Shown here one piece after another: positions 10,925 to 24,045 of a DNA stretch of 64,000 nt. The stretch spans positions 51,051,583 to 51,115,582 of the forward strand of contig ML679966.1 in the NCBI GenBank assembly GCA_007922225.1, read 5' to 3'. Made by a program: the position numbers and the translations under genes. This stretch comes from Emydura subglobosa. Taxonomy: Eukaryota > Chordata > Testudines > Chelidae. Each line of letters opens with the position of its first letter. Within the stretch, counting starts at the first letter, position 1. The notes under the pieces were generated by a model that searched no databases, had not been told where the DNA came from, and worked only from the letters and a program-made list of their open reading frames with translations.

Positions 10925-13900
10925 CTTTGTATGTATGTCGTTGTGGGTTTGGCCTGTGGTTTTTATACTGCTTACCTGTACTTGACTAAAATCTCTAGTG
11001 TTTAACTATAACACGCTAGTTTGATGATTAGAAGAAAATGTTTTCATGTTGTTGTAGTTTTCATTTAAATATTATAAATAATTATTCAAAAATAGTATGG
11101 AATCACTTCTCACTATTTCCCCCCACTTTCTGCTTGTAGGAAAGTTTCAGTGCTTTTCTAAATGTGTTACCTTTAAAAAGGAAATACTAATTAAAAATAA
11201 CAAAATGAAGCAGTTCATATTCCTTGGAACAATGAAGAGTTCAAAAGCAGTGGTACAGAACCAAACTGGCAACATTGTGTACATGAGTGCTGCCTTCTCA
11301 GATAATTTAATTAGAACAGTATTTTAGGCAACAGACATTTTTAGCACTACAATTTTGAAATTTTCATTGAATATTTTCACTAAACGTACAAAATGTATAA
11401 TACAAAATTTAAAAAGTGTATTATATGTATGCAATAATGTATTATATGTTATGTCAACAACACTGTCTAAATTTATAAAACATCTGTTCTTTTGTTCCCT
11501 TTTTAATATTTTACCTTGTATTTGGGATTTTTCAAAGATCTTTACCATTGCTTTATGTACACATAACTAAATGTTAAGTTTCTCTCTCTGGCAAATGGTA
11601 TATCAATGCATTTTAACATTGCATCAGTTTTCCTTAGCAGAAAAACATGCTAATATTCACCAACATACAACTAGGACTTGAGTTTAATTTTAGATTTAAC
11701 ATATTCAACTAAGTTTAACTGTTCAAAGCATAGTAGACATAGTAGTATGCATCCAATGTCACTATTCTGGAGTATATGTCTAACTCTAGCACACTAAGCT
11801 ATGCTATTTTCTGCTACATAACTTAATTTGTACTTTATATGTTTCCATCTCTAACTTAAAAAGCCTGCTCTATGGATCTTTGGAAAATCTGTGCATGTTG
11901 TGGTTTACTCATTTTGTAAATGATTCCAACATGAAGTTTGCTCTCCAAAAAAATAAAACTTGTTCTAGCTGCTCATAAAATTTTCCCCAGGAGTGTTTAT
12001 AAAAGCTAGTAAAAAAGAAAAGTGCTCATTATTTTTGATAAATAATAAAGGATTGAAATACATATTTGAATCACAAAACCAGAAATATTTTGGAGTAAAA
12101 TGAAAAGAGGAAGGATTTTTTTAATTGATAAAGTCTATTTTTTAAAATAATATGAATTTCAACGTACTCCATCAGCCTCTTTACTCATAGTTAAACTTTC
12201 TTTTTCCACTGTGGCTAAGTGGGGAGGGGAGGAGAGGAAAGGGGAAATACACCAAGTCCCAGCAAATGTCAAACCCAGCTTTAAAATATTGGTATTTAAA
12301 GGAGGCATAATACCAATAAGTCTAAAACTATTAAGGCTTCTTAGTGAGAATATACAGGACTGTTTTATGTAGTTTTTGACAGAGAACTTAAATTAGCTCT
12401 GCAACATGGATGGTGTAACTTTTCCTGCTGCCTGGGAAAGAAATGCTGTCAAGTTCTAAGTTGTGGTGATGGCACTTAGTTTGTATGAGACTAATAAAAG
12501 GGCAGAGTGTATGTATGTTTCTCCGATTCTAGATTTTTTTTCCTGGTCAGAACTTTGAAGTCTTTTTAAAGCTTTGTTCTCTTCCTCTTTGCCAGGCTAA
12601 TAAAAAGAATTATTATTACTACCACATTTGTGTCTCTTGGATTTTATTTTGGCTAATGCAAGAGTTTTTACAACATGATCTTGGACAAAGGAGCAATTAG
12701 AATTAAGGAGCCTTATCCAACAATTACAGCACTTATTGCAATTATTATAGTAACTTAGTAAGTTGATGACTTACTGAGTTACCCAAATGATACATTTTTA
12801 TTTTGCTTTTAAAGTTAGCAAAAGCTTAATGTTAGAGTTTTGTAATGAGCCTGTGGTAACCAGATTTGTAGTCTGAAGCCTTCGTCTGCCACGCTGTTAG
12901 CCATCAAAGGAGGCCTGTCCTACCAAGCTTTCTATTTTCACAACAGGATATCTGGTTTCTTTTATGAGGATACAGCTATGTTAATTTGGTTTAGTGGTTT
13001 GTTGGAGGTAAGCATACTCTTCACAGCACAAACACCAAAATCCCTTTAAAGCAGTTCCTCGTTAATAGCTGAGGTCTGATTGGCAGTTTTGCATTGTAAA
13101 GTGTGATTTGGTTGGATAAATATGTTTAGTCTAGTAAGCACTTTAGTGATTGAGTGTCTGTTAATGGATAAAGGTGGATTATGGCAAAACCTCTACAGGC
13201 TGTCATTGAGCACTTAGAGTTGTGAGATGTCATGGAGGGAATGGAAAACAAACCGATACTGTGGAAAAATTTTGCAACTATAAAATATTTTAAATATTTG
13301 GTACTAATTTTGTGTTTAGGTTTAAAATCATAATTCATCTGAGGAAAACAGACAGTAGAGCAGAGACAGTATGCAACACATAGACTCCTTATCTGTCATG
13401 AGAGCATTCATGCTACATGAGGTGTTCAGAGATCTTTGAGACATTTCTTAGTACATGGCAGTTGAGAGAACCCCAAAGTGGCGTAAAGGGAAGTATAGAG
13501 TGGCTATTACTTTTCTGAAGAATGCACTGGAGATCCTTTGTTTGAGAATAAAAGTCAAAGCATGTACATTTTTTTTTCAAGACAGAATTTTACAAGTCAG
13601 TAAGGTTGTTCTATATTGTTCAAAGCTATTTTTTTTATTTAAAAAAAAAGCTGTTTTCTGCAGGCATCCTACCCAATTTAAAAAAAAAAAAGATTTTTCA
13701 GACACTCTTCTGCCCCAGTCCAATATGCAAAAATGAAGATCTTTCTCTTACTTTTAAGAAAGGCAATCTGATCCTCCCTATAAACTCCCAGGAAATGTCA
13801 CTTTTTTCCCTTTACTCAGGTGTACACAAGCATTTTTATGAGGTGGTAAATATCAGCTTACTTCAGGGTTCAAATGGCCTTGAGGCCAAGTGGCAGATAG

Positions 13901-14529
13901 TTAGGCTTTTTGGAAGAAAACGGAAAATCTTCACTTCTGGTGAGTTTTGCAACAGTTATAACTTTTTAAATGGTTGCATGGTGGAGGTTTGTTTGTTTGA
14001 CTTAGTGTGGAAGCATTTAAAAATATTTACAGATGAACTATTCTACTTGTGCTGGCGCAAGATTGCAATTCTTCCATGTACAAATATTCTTAGATAAATA
14101 AACCTGACATGTAAGTGTTTCACATATTAAAAATTCAGACCTACTTGACTTCTGGTTTAGAGGGAGGCTATTTTCCAGGATATTTTCCTGGATCCGTTTC
14201 TCATTGTCTTCTTTATTTTTCCCTTATCAAAGGCATATCAGGCTGATGCTTTGCTTACAGCTGATGCTCATCTGTCAGTGTAGACTCAATTTCACAAGCC
14301 TAAGATTCTAGTGAAATGTTCAGAGAGGCAATATCAAGTGTGTTTAGAAACTTCTCTGGCTTTTTGTAAACATGTATATTTCTCACACACTCTCCTCATA
14401 TGATTAAACCTACCTAAACTAGAAGCTCACCTTATGGCTAAATCAAGAGTATCTCTATTGACTACATCAGGACATGCTGGATTCTCCATCATTTTGTCAT
14501 CTTTAAATCAGGACCGGATATGTTTTTAA
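10925..14529. other. No gene or named repeat seen
   Basis: AT-rich DNA. The longest open frame (13606-14097, 163 codons) runs through T/A homopolymers, encodes a K/F/L-rich composition without family signature, and is judged a chance frame. No repeat boundaries were recognised. Confidence 0.45.
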
Positions 14530-14668
14530 AAGATATGCTGTAGCTCAAACAGAAGTTATAGGCTCAATGCAGAAAATTTTGGATGAATTTCTTTGGCTTC
14601 TCTTATTCAGGAGGGTAGACTAGATTATCATAGTGGTCCTTTCTGGCCTTAAAAACCTATGAATCTAT
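14530..14668 (+). mobile_element. CR1 LINE 3' end, 5'-truncated
   Basis: agatatgctgtagctcaaac, agaagttataggctcaatgc, gtagactagattatcatagt and ggtccttttctggccttaaaa-like words, then a terminal ctatgaatctatt, match the 3' untranslated tail of a turtle CR1 in sense orientation. CR1 copies are usually heavily 5'-truncated, as here; no reverse-transcriptase coding remains. Confidence 0.75.
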
Positions 14669-15059
14669 TACTTCAATAATATTACACTAGCATAACAAAG
14701 CAAAACTATAATCTTTCTATATTCCCCCACCAGAACATGCAACATGGTTAGATCAAATTTGCTGTTCATGCTACTTGAATCTGAAATGTTATGGCCAAAT
14801 TTTCCCCTCCTTCCCATGCAACCAACCCCATGTTGCAAGGGTGTAATTGAGAGCAAAAGTGATTCTTTGAGGCAGTATTTCCTGTGTTTCATCTCATAAC
14901 TCTTCATGCATGAGTAAAAGAGGAAATCAATCTAGCAATTACAAATTTCATATAATACGTTAACTGGAATCACTGATGATTTGGCAACTCAGTCTTATGT
15001 GTCAATATCAGTGAAAAAAGGGCACAATGAAGGGAAGGGGCCTTCACAGATGCACCTGG

Positions 15060-15260
15060 GTACCAGCTATTTGTAATAATACATTTGATTTATATAATGC
15101 CTTTCATTCATTTAAAAAGGGCAAATATTGCATTTTCCCAGGCAAGCACACCATGCAAGTTATCAGAAATACTAATTTTACACATGGGAAAACTGTGGAA
15201 AGGAGAAATTGAGTCACTGTCCAAGATCTCGGAGTTGGCATGGCTCCATACATTGAAAAT
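15060..15260 (-). mobile_element. L2/MIR-type SINE fragment, antisense
   Basis: tatataatgcctttcattca, then ttttacacatgggaaaactg, tggaaaggagaaattgagtc and actgtccaagatctc follow the order of an antisense MIR/L2-tail element (ttacagatggggaaactgag...agtgacttgcccaaggtc). Diverged and with soft boundaries. Confidence 0.5.
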
Positions 15261-15491
15261 ATTGTTTCTAGTTAAGGCAGCAGCTAATGCACATTTTCAT
15301 AGTAAGGGATGGTATTAGATGGAGCCATGATTAGAACATCAGATCAGCCATGAGCTCTGGCTTGCACTCACTCAATCAGTGAAGATGATCCATTTTTAGA
15401 TACTTCCTTACCAGTTTTAACTTTCAACGGTCAACTTGTGGCCTGAAGAGAACAGGGCTATGCTGGAGAGATGAGTCAGCATTACAGGATG

Positions 15492-15836
15492 GATTGATGG
15501 AGGGGTGCCCAACCCATGGCCCATGGGCCATACACAGCCCACCAGTGCATTTCATAAGGCTCGTGGACTACTTCATCACAATATATTAACAGCCGATTCA
15601 TTAGCGTTTTGTCATGTTTACATCATTTTAGTTTACACAAGTGTGTAAATAGACAATATTGTACATAGAAACAAGCTATCTCAATACATATGAAACAAAC
15701 TGAACTTAAAATATAAATCAATACAGGTGACTTTAAATCTTATTAAAATACGTAGAATCTGTTTAGTCCACACAAGGTTGTGCTTAGGTTTGTGTGGCCC
15801 TCCTGTATAATAAGGTTGGGTACCACTGGATTGAGG
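15492..15836. mobile_element. 329-bp hAT-like element with 8-bp target duplications
   Basis: The element spans 15500-15828. Its left end gaggggtgcccaacccatgg and right end ggttgggtaccactg form inverted terminal repeats (one-base-in-four divergence over the outer 15). The flanks gattgatg (15492-15499) and gattgagg (15829-15836) agree at 7 of 8 positions, the duplication length of hAT transposases. The interior has no transposase frame; ggcccatgggcca near the left end is itself palindromic. Mobilised in trans if ever mobile. Confidence 0.8.
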
Positions 15837-15889
15837 CTGAAAAGAAGACACTTGGGAATTACATTTATTTATGGTCTGAGAATTTATTG

Positions 15890-16470
15890 GGAAAGCTGGA
15901 ATAAATAGGATGAATGTTGGCAGAGCATAGATTAGGGAGGTTTGTGTAGTGGGGTGGGCACAAGACAGATTGTTGGAACCGGAGTGCAAAGAATGGGTTG
16001 GGAGTAGAGGATGGGATTGGGGGGAAAATGGGAAAGAAACAGAGGGAAAGGACAAGAGAACTGGAATTCCAATGGACAGATGGCAAGAAAGAAATGCTAA
16101 ATAAAGCAGGGACTCTTTAGTAGGGAGACTAGAATAGGGCACACCATGACAGAAGAAGAGGGACTGAAAGAGACATAGAGTGAGAAAACAGGGAAGAATA
16201 CAGAGAGGTCAGACCAAAAGAAGGGGAACAAGAGGTATACACCTAATATAACCTGGAAGTGACGAGAAAAAAAGTGGGAGTGAGGACCAGGAGAGAGAGC
16301 TGCAGGAAAGATAAGGGCAAGAATGAGTCCGAAGTGGAGGAAAGAAAAGATTAGGAGATATTTAGAGGAGCAATGGAGGAAAAGTTTTCAATAGGAAAAA
16401 GAGACAAGCAAAAAACATAAGCAGATGTTCTTTGAGGAATAACCAAAAAAAAAAAAACCCAACATCAAAG
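15890..16470. repeat. Purine-rich (GA-biased) tract
   Basis: The + strand is strongly enriched in G and A for nearly 600 bp (for example gggaaagaaacagagggaaa, gaagaagagggactgaaaga). The apparent opposite-strand frames at 15681-16142 are Ser/Pro/Leu-rich consequences of this bias. No gene is supported. Confidence 0.65.
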
Positions 16471-17936
16471 AGGATGCAGTAAATTCCAATGTTTTCTTGT
16501 GTAAGGAAAGGATTGGTTCCAAAATGTGACATCAAATCCAGTCTTTGTGTGTATGGTACTTTTTGGTCTGGCATAAAGGGGGGCTGGGAAACCTGGCTGA
16601 GAGGTAGGCATGGATAATTAGTCTTTACTGTATGTACAATATACCAATAACTTGTTTTTATATAGATTAAAAAACACAAATAAACCAAAATCTGACATTT
16701 TTTTAGAATGGATTATATTATTTTGTCTGATGGGAAATACATGAGTGAGTCTAGGGGCCTAGGGTTCTTGGTGCATCCATATTGGTGTGTTAAAGGGATG
16801 CCAATAACTTTATCACTTTAAAAAAAAAAGATTTAAAAGTAATTTCAGCTACTTCAACTATCCCTGAATTCTCCTGCCAATTTTAACAGTTTTTAACAGT
16901 ACCATTTTCTATATTTTTTTAAAGTGGGATTTTCATAAGCATTGAAGCCAATGGGACCAGATTTAGGACACTGCTGAGCATTTCTGAAAAAACCCACCCT
17001 ACATGTTTTGGTCTCCTTTTTGCTGTGTGAAAAACCCACCCTCACCCAAAAGGATGAAAAAGGACTGACTGATTAACAGGGGAAACAAAAGAGAAAATAC
17101 TTCCACACAAAATGCTATAGGTACACAAAGTCATCAAACTAGAAAAAAAAGACACTTTTTATTTAATCTCTCTTGGTAATAGTACTTTGAAGTGTTTTAG
17201 CAATAGTAGGTTTAAAATAATCAGACCAAAATTGATCTATAACTATCAGGTAAGATTCCTAGTCTGTTGTGGTTTTTGTTTGTTTGTTTTGGTCTAAAAC
17301 CTTGTTAAGGTTTCTTTTCATGCCTCTCCACAGTATCATGCAGTCTCCCTTCTTTTGTTTGCCTAATGGTCTGCACTTCTGCTTCAGATTGTGAATGAAC
17401 AATCAGTCAGTTTAAAATACATGAAACTTTCACAAACATTTTCACAAATACCCAGCAGCTATCCAACCCTATGTGAGCAGTCAATAAGAGCCCACAAATA
17501 ACATCAGATTAAACCCTCTGTTTTTATTCCTGAAAATACGTGTGTAGCACGTCTTGTATTTCACCATCAGATGCCTGTTTGAGATAGATGTGAAACAACT
17601 TGGTGGTCTCAGTCCAATTCCAATGGGACAGGTGTCCAGATCATAAAACTCCCCACCATAATTGGCACTAATTGGCATCCTTGTCAGCAGAATAGCCAGC
17701 GACGGTATAGGTGTGGAGGCTGAACAGCCTTTCTCATAGCCTAGAGTGGTTCCAGTCCAGATCAGGATTGTGGGTGGCCCATTGATAGAGAAGTGTGGGA
17801 TTTTTTTACTGCTGTTTCTTATGCTATATCTTTTCTAGGGATACACAGAAGAATTCTGTTTCTAGGGATTTCATAAACTCTAAATTTAGAAAAAAGAGTT
17901 TATTGACTTTGGAGGGAATTTTGAAACCATGGGTAA
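16471..17936. other. No gene seen
   Basis: AT-rich DNA with small homopolymers (A12 near 16443) and tttgtttgttt near 17276. A weak 'cattgaagccaatggg' word at 16940-16956 may be a MITE remnant. Confidence 0.45.
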
Positions 17937-18000
17937 AGTAGAGGCCCCACTGAAATCAGTGGCAAAACTCCCATTGACATTAAAGGAGCCAGGATTACAA
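17937..18000. mobile_element. Short palindromic MITE remnant
   Basis: ccactgaaatcagtggcaaa followed by actcccattgacattaaagg and gagccaggatta is the common 'tgaaatcagtgg...cccattgac' class. About 64 bp, diverged. Confidence 0.45.
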
Positions 18001-18462
18001 CCAGTATTTTTTAAAGATGCTTTTAACAAAGAGATTTGGGACACACTATTTAAAAAGTCAGTAGGAAGGCAAGATAAGGTAATGAGTGCCATACATGCCA
18101 CCTAGTTAAGACCCGATTCTGAAACTTGTTCCACACAGGGAAAACAAATTGCAGAGGTGGGCTCTTAAAGTTACCTTATATTTAAGCAAAAAAATTATAG
18201 CAATAGCAAAAATATAATCAAAATAGAAAAAAAATCAGCATGTCATTTAACAACCTGAAAGACTGTTTTCAGAAATATCGCTAAGAATTTGTCATAAATA
18301 AATGGAACACTGTCCTCAGCTTAGGCAATACATTTATCACAAATAACATACCATGTAAACACAAATGAGTACAAACCTGTTTAAAGAGCTCTTTACAAAC
18401 AGCTGAAAAACTCCCATAAGTCATAAAATGAGAAGCTAGAAGTGTATAACTATTGCAGATAC

Positions 18463-18612
18463 AGGACCAGATTCTGTGGTGGCTTGTACCTGATAGACTC
18501 ATTTATACCAGTACAGAGTATCTACCCAAGTGGGGTTGGGAATGATTTATACACACTTTGTACTCATGGTAAATACCTACACAAACTTCGGGGCAATGGA
18601 GGTCCTGGCCAA
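18463..18612. mobile_element. Foldback MITE ('ggaccagattctg...')
   Basis: acaggaccagattctgtggt at the left and aatggaggtcctggccaata at the right are imperfect inverted ends; the interior pairs gatagactcatttatacca with gaatgatttatacacac in the usual arrangement of these elements. No coding capacity. Confidence 0.45.
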
Positions 18613-20307
18613 TAATGCTGAACTACTTATATCCTACAAGATAAATGTTCTTCTACATCTATATAATTTATTCGTGAAAGTCTAACATATTTTATTCTTT
18701 CCTAGTGATTGCTTTTTAAAGAAGACAGTCTTCTATTTGACTTTTATATTTTCTCTTGCATATGAGCTCTTGACAAACTGAGGGAAAATGTAGGTTACAG
18801 AACACGCCTGTGGAAAAATAGATATGAGTTGTTTTTTAAGAAAAACAAAAATACGGTAAAGTCAGATGGGCATATGCTTTGTACATCTCCCAAGTCCTAT
18901 CTGAAGAGTAGCATAAAAAAACAAAGCTTGATCAAGAGGAAGCAGCTGCAAGGGTGATATAGAGCCCTTTCTTAGAAACAAAGAGCACCAACAAATCTGT
19001 TTGAGCATGAATATTAGATTTGCTGAGTTCTGCTGACATCACTATGGGAGATAAACATATTACAAGGAGTGGAACAGCTTGTTGTTTGAGAGGTTGCCAG
19101 ATGAGATAAGTGAGTGGCAAAGTGGCAGATGAACACAGGGTGCCCATCTTGACAACCTCGGATGTAGTTGCTGGTTGTGACTTAGTGAAGTGTCATATTG
19201 AACATAACTAGTCTGGAACAAGTGAATAAAAATGAACTATGAACCTCTTTTTTCCTAATAGCAAAGGCCTAACAGCTGCTTCCATCTGGGAACTATGTTA
19301 AAGTGCCATACAGCTGTACAATAATAAACAACTAAATATTCTGCACAGCCCGCTGCTCCATTTACATTCTTTCCCAATCTTTCCCCTCGTTAATGTGTAA
19401 TCTTGCTTCTAATTATATTTTATCAATCTCTTGTTTATGCAACTCTAGCTTAAACTGCAAACCTATTCACACAAAAATAAACTTATAATTAGTTGTCTTC
19501 TCCTGATACTTCCCCCCACCTCCTTTTCTATTAGCAAGTGCATCATTATCAGACCCTGCGGATTGGGGACGTGGTCAGTTTACAGGATGCCCTTTTGGCA
19601 GCAAATAATTTTAAAAAATTGTAGCTGTGTAATATGATTTACCAGCTCTAGGGCTCCAGGGTCTACACTTCCATAAATATAAGTGACAAATTATCAATAA
19701 ATCATTCCTGGGTCTACCATATTGCATAATGTTTATTGAAACCCCATTCTAATAAATATAAGAATCACCTTTTTTAGCTAAAGCATAAGAAACAAAGATG
19801 ACAGCGATTACAAACAGAAGTGAAAAATGAGAAATGAGCCCCCTGGAAGTAATGAGCCTTTTTTTCCTAGCATCCTTAGTATTTTTGGCCACTGAAAAAA
19901 AATGTGCCTTACTGCAGGCATGCTCTCCAAAATCAGATATTAGTCATTCTGTACATAAGAAATTATATGTCGTATATTTCTGACAAGGTGAGGTGTTAAC
20001 AACTAATTCCTGACCTCTGAAGAAATATTTCTGAGGTTTTTTTTTTCACTACCTGTGGAAAATCTTTTTCAGAATCAAATAGAACTCAGGCAAAATTAAT
20101 TCAGCCCAATGAGATTTGTGCTTTGAAACTGTGATGCTGCCACAACTCATCAAACAAAATTAACTGGAAAGTGAAGCAAAAGAAAACTGCAACATTCAGG
20201 GCTCAATTACTGCCATTTCTTTTTGTTGTTATAAATAGTACATGTGGCATTAAGACTAGCATTTAATACATAAAAATAATTGTGTTTACATTTGGTTCTG
20301 TACCCAG
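18613..20307. other. No gene or named repeat seen
   Basis: AT-rich DNA. Short A- and T-runs near 20039 (T9) and 19896. Nothing resembling an exon, tRNA or a named element. Confidence 0.45.
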
Positions 20308-20387
20308 AAAAATCCTGCTCACTTTATGCAAATACACTCATTGACTTCTGGGGGATTACTCAAAGGAGTAGACTGGGCAAGATTTAT
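20308..20387. mobile_element. Short 'cattgacttctggg' MITE
   Basis: aaatcctgctcactttatgc on the left and gagtagactgggcaagattt on the right are diverged inverted ends around ctcattgacttctgggggat. Same broad class as 10844 and 21093. Confidence 0.4.
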
Positions 20388-20849
20388 CTTGTCTTTTTCT
20401 GCCCTTCCCCCTACCCCTTCCAAGTATTTTGTTAGAAAAATACAACAGAATTTCTATAGTTCTGAAGTATCTTACCTGTTACAGGTGTAGGTTAAATATT
20501 ATTAGGTTATAATATCCTATAGTTTTTCAAACAGATCAGCATCTGGAAGTAATTTATACAAAGGAGTCATTAGATTTGTGTAACACTTTAAAAAGTCAGC
20601 TTGAACCTTAATTGCAATTCCCTATTCTTTTAAGTTCTATAAGCTCAAAATCAAATAAATGGACTAAGCTAACCATCTGCTTCTCTTTAGAAACATTAAA
20701 ATGGCCACTTAGTATCCTTACTATCCTCTGACTTTTTGCAAGCAATACTCCTCTTTATCATAAAGATGAACCCATGTCAAAATATATTCAGTTTTAAGAC
20801 TTCTGCTAAGCACATTTTGCAAATATATATCAGATCCTGTAATCTTTAC

Positions 20850-20935
20850 ATTTTAGGCCAAATTTGCTGTTGGTGTAAATGGAAATCAAAAGAGAGATGT
20901 CTATTTACAACAGCAGAGAATTTGCCCTTTGACTC
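20850..20935. mobile_element. Foldback MITE ('gccaaatttgctgttggtgt')
   Basis: gccaaatttgctgttggtgt at the left is mirrored by ctatttacaacagcagagaa and tttgccc at the right. The outer aaattt/aaatttgc words and the central gtaaatgg/ctatttac pair support an inverted-repeat element of about 86 bp. Confidence 0.5.
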
Positions 20936-21092
20936 CACTTTGAGTTTTGTCTGACTGAGAACTGCAGAGTTGAGCCCTGTAGTTTCCTTTCCAGATTAGA
21001 CCGACATTTAAAGTTTAGTCCTGCTCCAACTGATATCAATGCCTCACCACCTATTATCTTCAAGGGAGCAAGGCCCTATGGGGTGGTTGAAT

Positions 21093-21192
21093 TTCCCTTA
21101 TGGCCTTAACTGACTTTATCCAACTGAATAATCCCCTTAACCTCGGTGGAACTATTCACATAAATAAAGGTTTGCAGGATCAGGGCCCAACC
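21093..21192. mobile_element. Short palindromic MITE ('ggtttgcaggatcagggccc')
   Basis: The right end ggtttgcaggatcagggccc and the word ggtggaactattcacataaa are diagnostic of a sauropsid MITE whose consensus pairs gggccctgatcctgcaa at the other end. The left arm here is diverged. Confidence 0.45.
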
Positions 21193-22016
21193 TTCTATAA
21201 ACAGTTTAATGGAACACTCTTAGGATTTTGTTCTAAAAAATGCTTTAGGGGAATCCTCTATTGGCACAAAGTTGCCTTGTATAGACAGCCTCACCCCAAT
21301 TTGCAGTCCCCAACGTGGGGAATGTGGTTAGAGTTCTCTTATGCTCTGGTAAATCCTGACCGCCAGCATGGCACTAAGTCTGCTCTAAGATACTGCTCAT
21401 GATCAAACCACTGCTTGGCAGACTGAAGATCAGTGAATTTCCTGGCACACTGGCAGGCTCCTTGCCACCTGGCACTGAACAACCAGTCACTTTAAAAGAA
21501 AGCAATCCCAGAAATTCATCAAGAGGAAGAGAGGATGCAACATGCATCAATCACTCGGTGCATGAGAACCACAATGTCTCTGATGCAGATGGGGGAAGCA
21601 GCTGCAGAACAGGTATGCAAGGGGGACTTCCTCCCCACAATACCTATCTCAGCATAAAGCGGTAAGATATGGAGATGAGCTGGGGAGAAGCCAAAGATGA
21701 GGCTACTGGGTTCAGAGAATATTTCCATTCCCTAGAAAGGTACAAGTCAAAAATTTGAGAAACATGGACATTAAAATAAAAAGCAAAATAATAAAAATAG
21801 TGATATAGAGAATGCCATCGTGAGAAAGGATGAGCAATCTTGGTGAAGATACCAGAGGAACAGAAGATGACTTTTGTATATTTTAATATCAGGGTTATTG
21901 CTCAAAACTCACAGATCACTTTCTGATTGTATTCCCTAGTGAGGTCAGAGCCTGGCACCAGAAAAAACTGCAGATTGATCATGTTCCCAATTAAATCAGC
22001 CCCTTTCTTCCCCACC

Positions 22017-22044
<28 letters not shown>
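22017..22044 (+). repeat. A28 homopolymer
   Basis: Twenty-eight consecutive A after cttccccacc. It may be the tail of a retroposed transcript, but no recognisable source lies to its left, and no target duplication was found. Confidence 0.9.
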
Positions 22045-22047
<3 letters not shown>

Positions 22048-23754
22048 TCTACAGGAAAAAGATGTGGCTATTCTATTCTGGAGATATTGTAAGACTAAAA
22101 ACTCAAAGAAGGTCTGCCCTTCAAGCTATCCTCTGAAAAGCTGGGGAAAAAACCCTCACCTTACACATGGGGTAGGCTGCAATTCTGATACCCAGATCTC
22201 CCCAATGCAATGCTTTAGGTCCTGTTGTACTTTTCCTTTGGATAACTTAAACGATAATGAATAATGTAGGTGTTATCTTCTGTCATGGATACTGCAGTGA
22301 ATTTTTCCATTCTTGGCCCTGGAATCTTTCTTTTCTGTTATTAGAGAGATTGTAAAACCTGTATTTACTGCATTACTTTTGAGAATTTTGTATACATTCC
22401 TATTATCTTTCAAAGTCTTTACATGCTTAATTACCAGCTCATGCCATACTGAGTTCTGAGTTGACCTTAGTGTTTCTGATGATCATTTGCAGTATTTCAC
22501 TGGGTCCTTTTGTTTTGATTTTCTCTTGGGTGCACTACATTTAGTTCAGAACATTTTCTGTTTATTTTTAGTAGCATGCCTGTATCTGACATTTTCCTCC
22601 AATGATCTATGAGCCTTTACAGAAGTCATCTCATAAAACTTTTCCAGTTAATTATAACATGGTGCTCTCTTAGATAAGGTGTGTGTTAGAGTTTTAACTA
22701 GCTATGTGTTGACACTAATAGTTGTATCATTAATTCCAGAACCAAAAAAACAAAGTCTAGCAAAAAGAAGATATATGAAAACAAAGCAACAAATAATTCA
22801 TGTTCATCTGAAAGGTTAAGGCTATTTAAAGCTTTTATAGGAGCTTTCAGCTTTGGTTACCTGATTGCTGGCTCATAGCCCATAAAAATATAAGATGTAA
22901 GTCACTAAAGTTGAATAATTTATCATCAAGAAGCTACAGGCAATTATTACATTTTTGACTAACAATTGCTTTTGTGGACTGCACTGTTCAATCCATTTCT
23001 AACTGTCAATGTTAGCTGCTGGATAGGTTATCATCTCGTTGATCATGTTGATATACTGCATCTTTTCTAATACTGTCTGCATATGACTTGATGTAAATAC
23101 CCAGTAATAAGCAATTAGGGACTAGTTATGCTCTCTGATGCAAGCACACCACTCCCATTAACTTCACAGAGAGACACAGGCATCTGCATCTGAGGACAGA
23201 CTTTCTCCTAAAGTTGACCGAACAGCTGAGGGGTGTATTTTTACTCTATTTCTACAGTGTCAGTAGCCATAAAAAATGCAACAATCTATTTGGGATTGTG
23301 TAAATCCCAGCTAAAGATGAGCAGAAAATTACTCACAAATTTTTAGCAATGATTTTTTTTTTTGGTGAATAATTCATAACAAGTAGGTTATACAAACCAG
23401 CAAAAGGTACAAAATACTAAAAGAACAGCAAGCTGATTAGCTAGGGCAACATATAGTTAATGAATGATATTATGATGACAGATGAGTCACAGTCTACAGA
23501 AAATAGTAACATCAACAACACAAACAGCTGTAGAGCCATTAGTGCTGTAGGGAGGGGCTGAATGGTAAGAGGTTAAAGATTATATTGACGTGCAATAGCA
23601 GAGATAAAGGTGTGGGCAAACCCAGATCTACGTATTTTCTTGCACAAAGAAAGAAGATTCTAGGGCTGATGTCATATGATTTCTGCATCTGCCCCAAATC
23701 TGGTGTTACTTCTACACCTTCTGCAAACACTGAAACCATTTCTATCTATCTTAG
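22045..23754. other. No gene or named repeat seen
   Basis: AT-rich DNA with a T10 run near 23350. No exon-like frame, no recognisable transposon ends. Confidence 0.45.
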
Positions 23755-24045
23755 GTACCTACATGGCCCCCATCACTGTAGTATTTGAACATCTCACAAT
23801 GTTTAATGTATTTACCATCACAACACACCTGTGAGGTAGGAAAGTGCTCCAAAATGATCTTTTTTACAGATGGAGAACTGAGACGCAGACAGACTAAGGG
23901 CCAGATTGGAAAAGGCACCTATCTGGAAAAATCTGACGATAGATGACATTTCAAAGGTCAGACAGGAAATCTGCGGTGGAACTAGAAACTGAATTAGGTT
24001 GCCTAAGTTTCCAGCAAGTGGCCTAACCACTAAACTATCCTTCCT
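23755..24045 (-). mobile_element. MIR-type SINE, antisense, near full length
   Basis: In order: aacatctcacaatgtttaat, acacacctgtgaggtaggaa, ttttttacagatggagaact, gagacgcagacagactaagg, gtcagacaggaaatctgcgg, then ctaaccactaaactatcctt. This is the antisense order of the turtle MIR-like SINE, including the tRNA-like end. About 55 bp of extra sequence (23905-23955, from gccagattggaaaagg) interrupts the core and may be a small insertion. Confidence 0.75.

Noticed and set aside
13606..14097. 163-codon open frame on the + strand
   Set aside because: It crosses T8, A9 and A12 runs and encodes a Phe/Lys/Leu-rich sequence with no family signature; no splice context supports an exon.
15681..16142. 153-codon minus-strand frame with Ser/Pro repeats
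   Set aside because: It results from a purine-rich + strand and overlaps the end of a hAT-like element.
22017..22044. Processed pseudogene with an A28 tail
   Set aside because: The DNA to the left shows no exon-like or known-gene sequence, and there is no matching target duplication on both sides.
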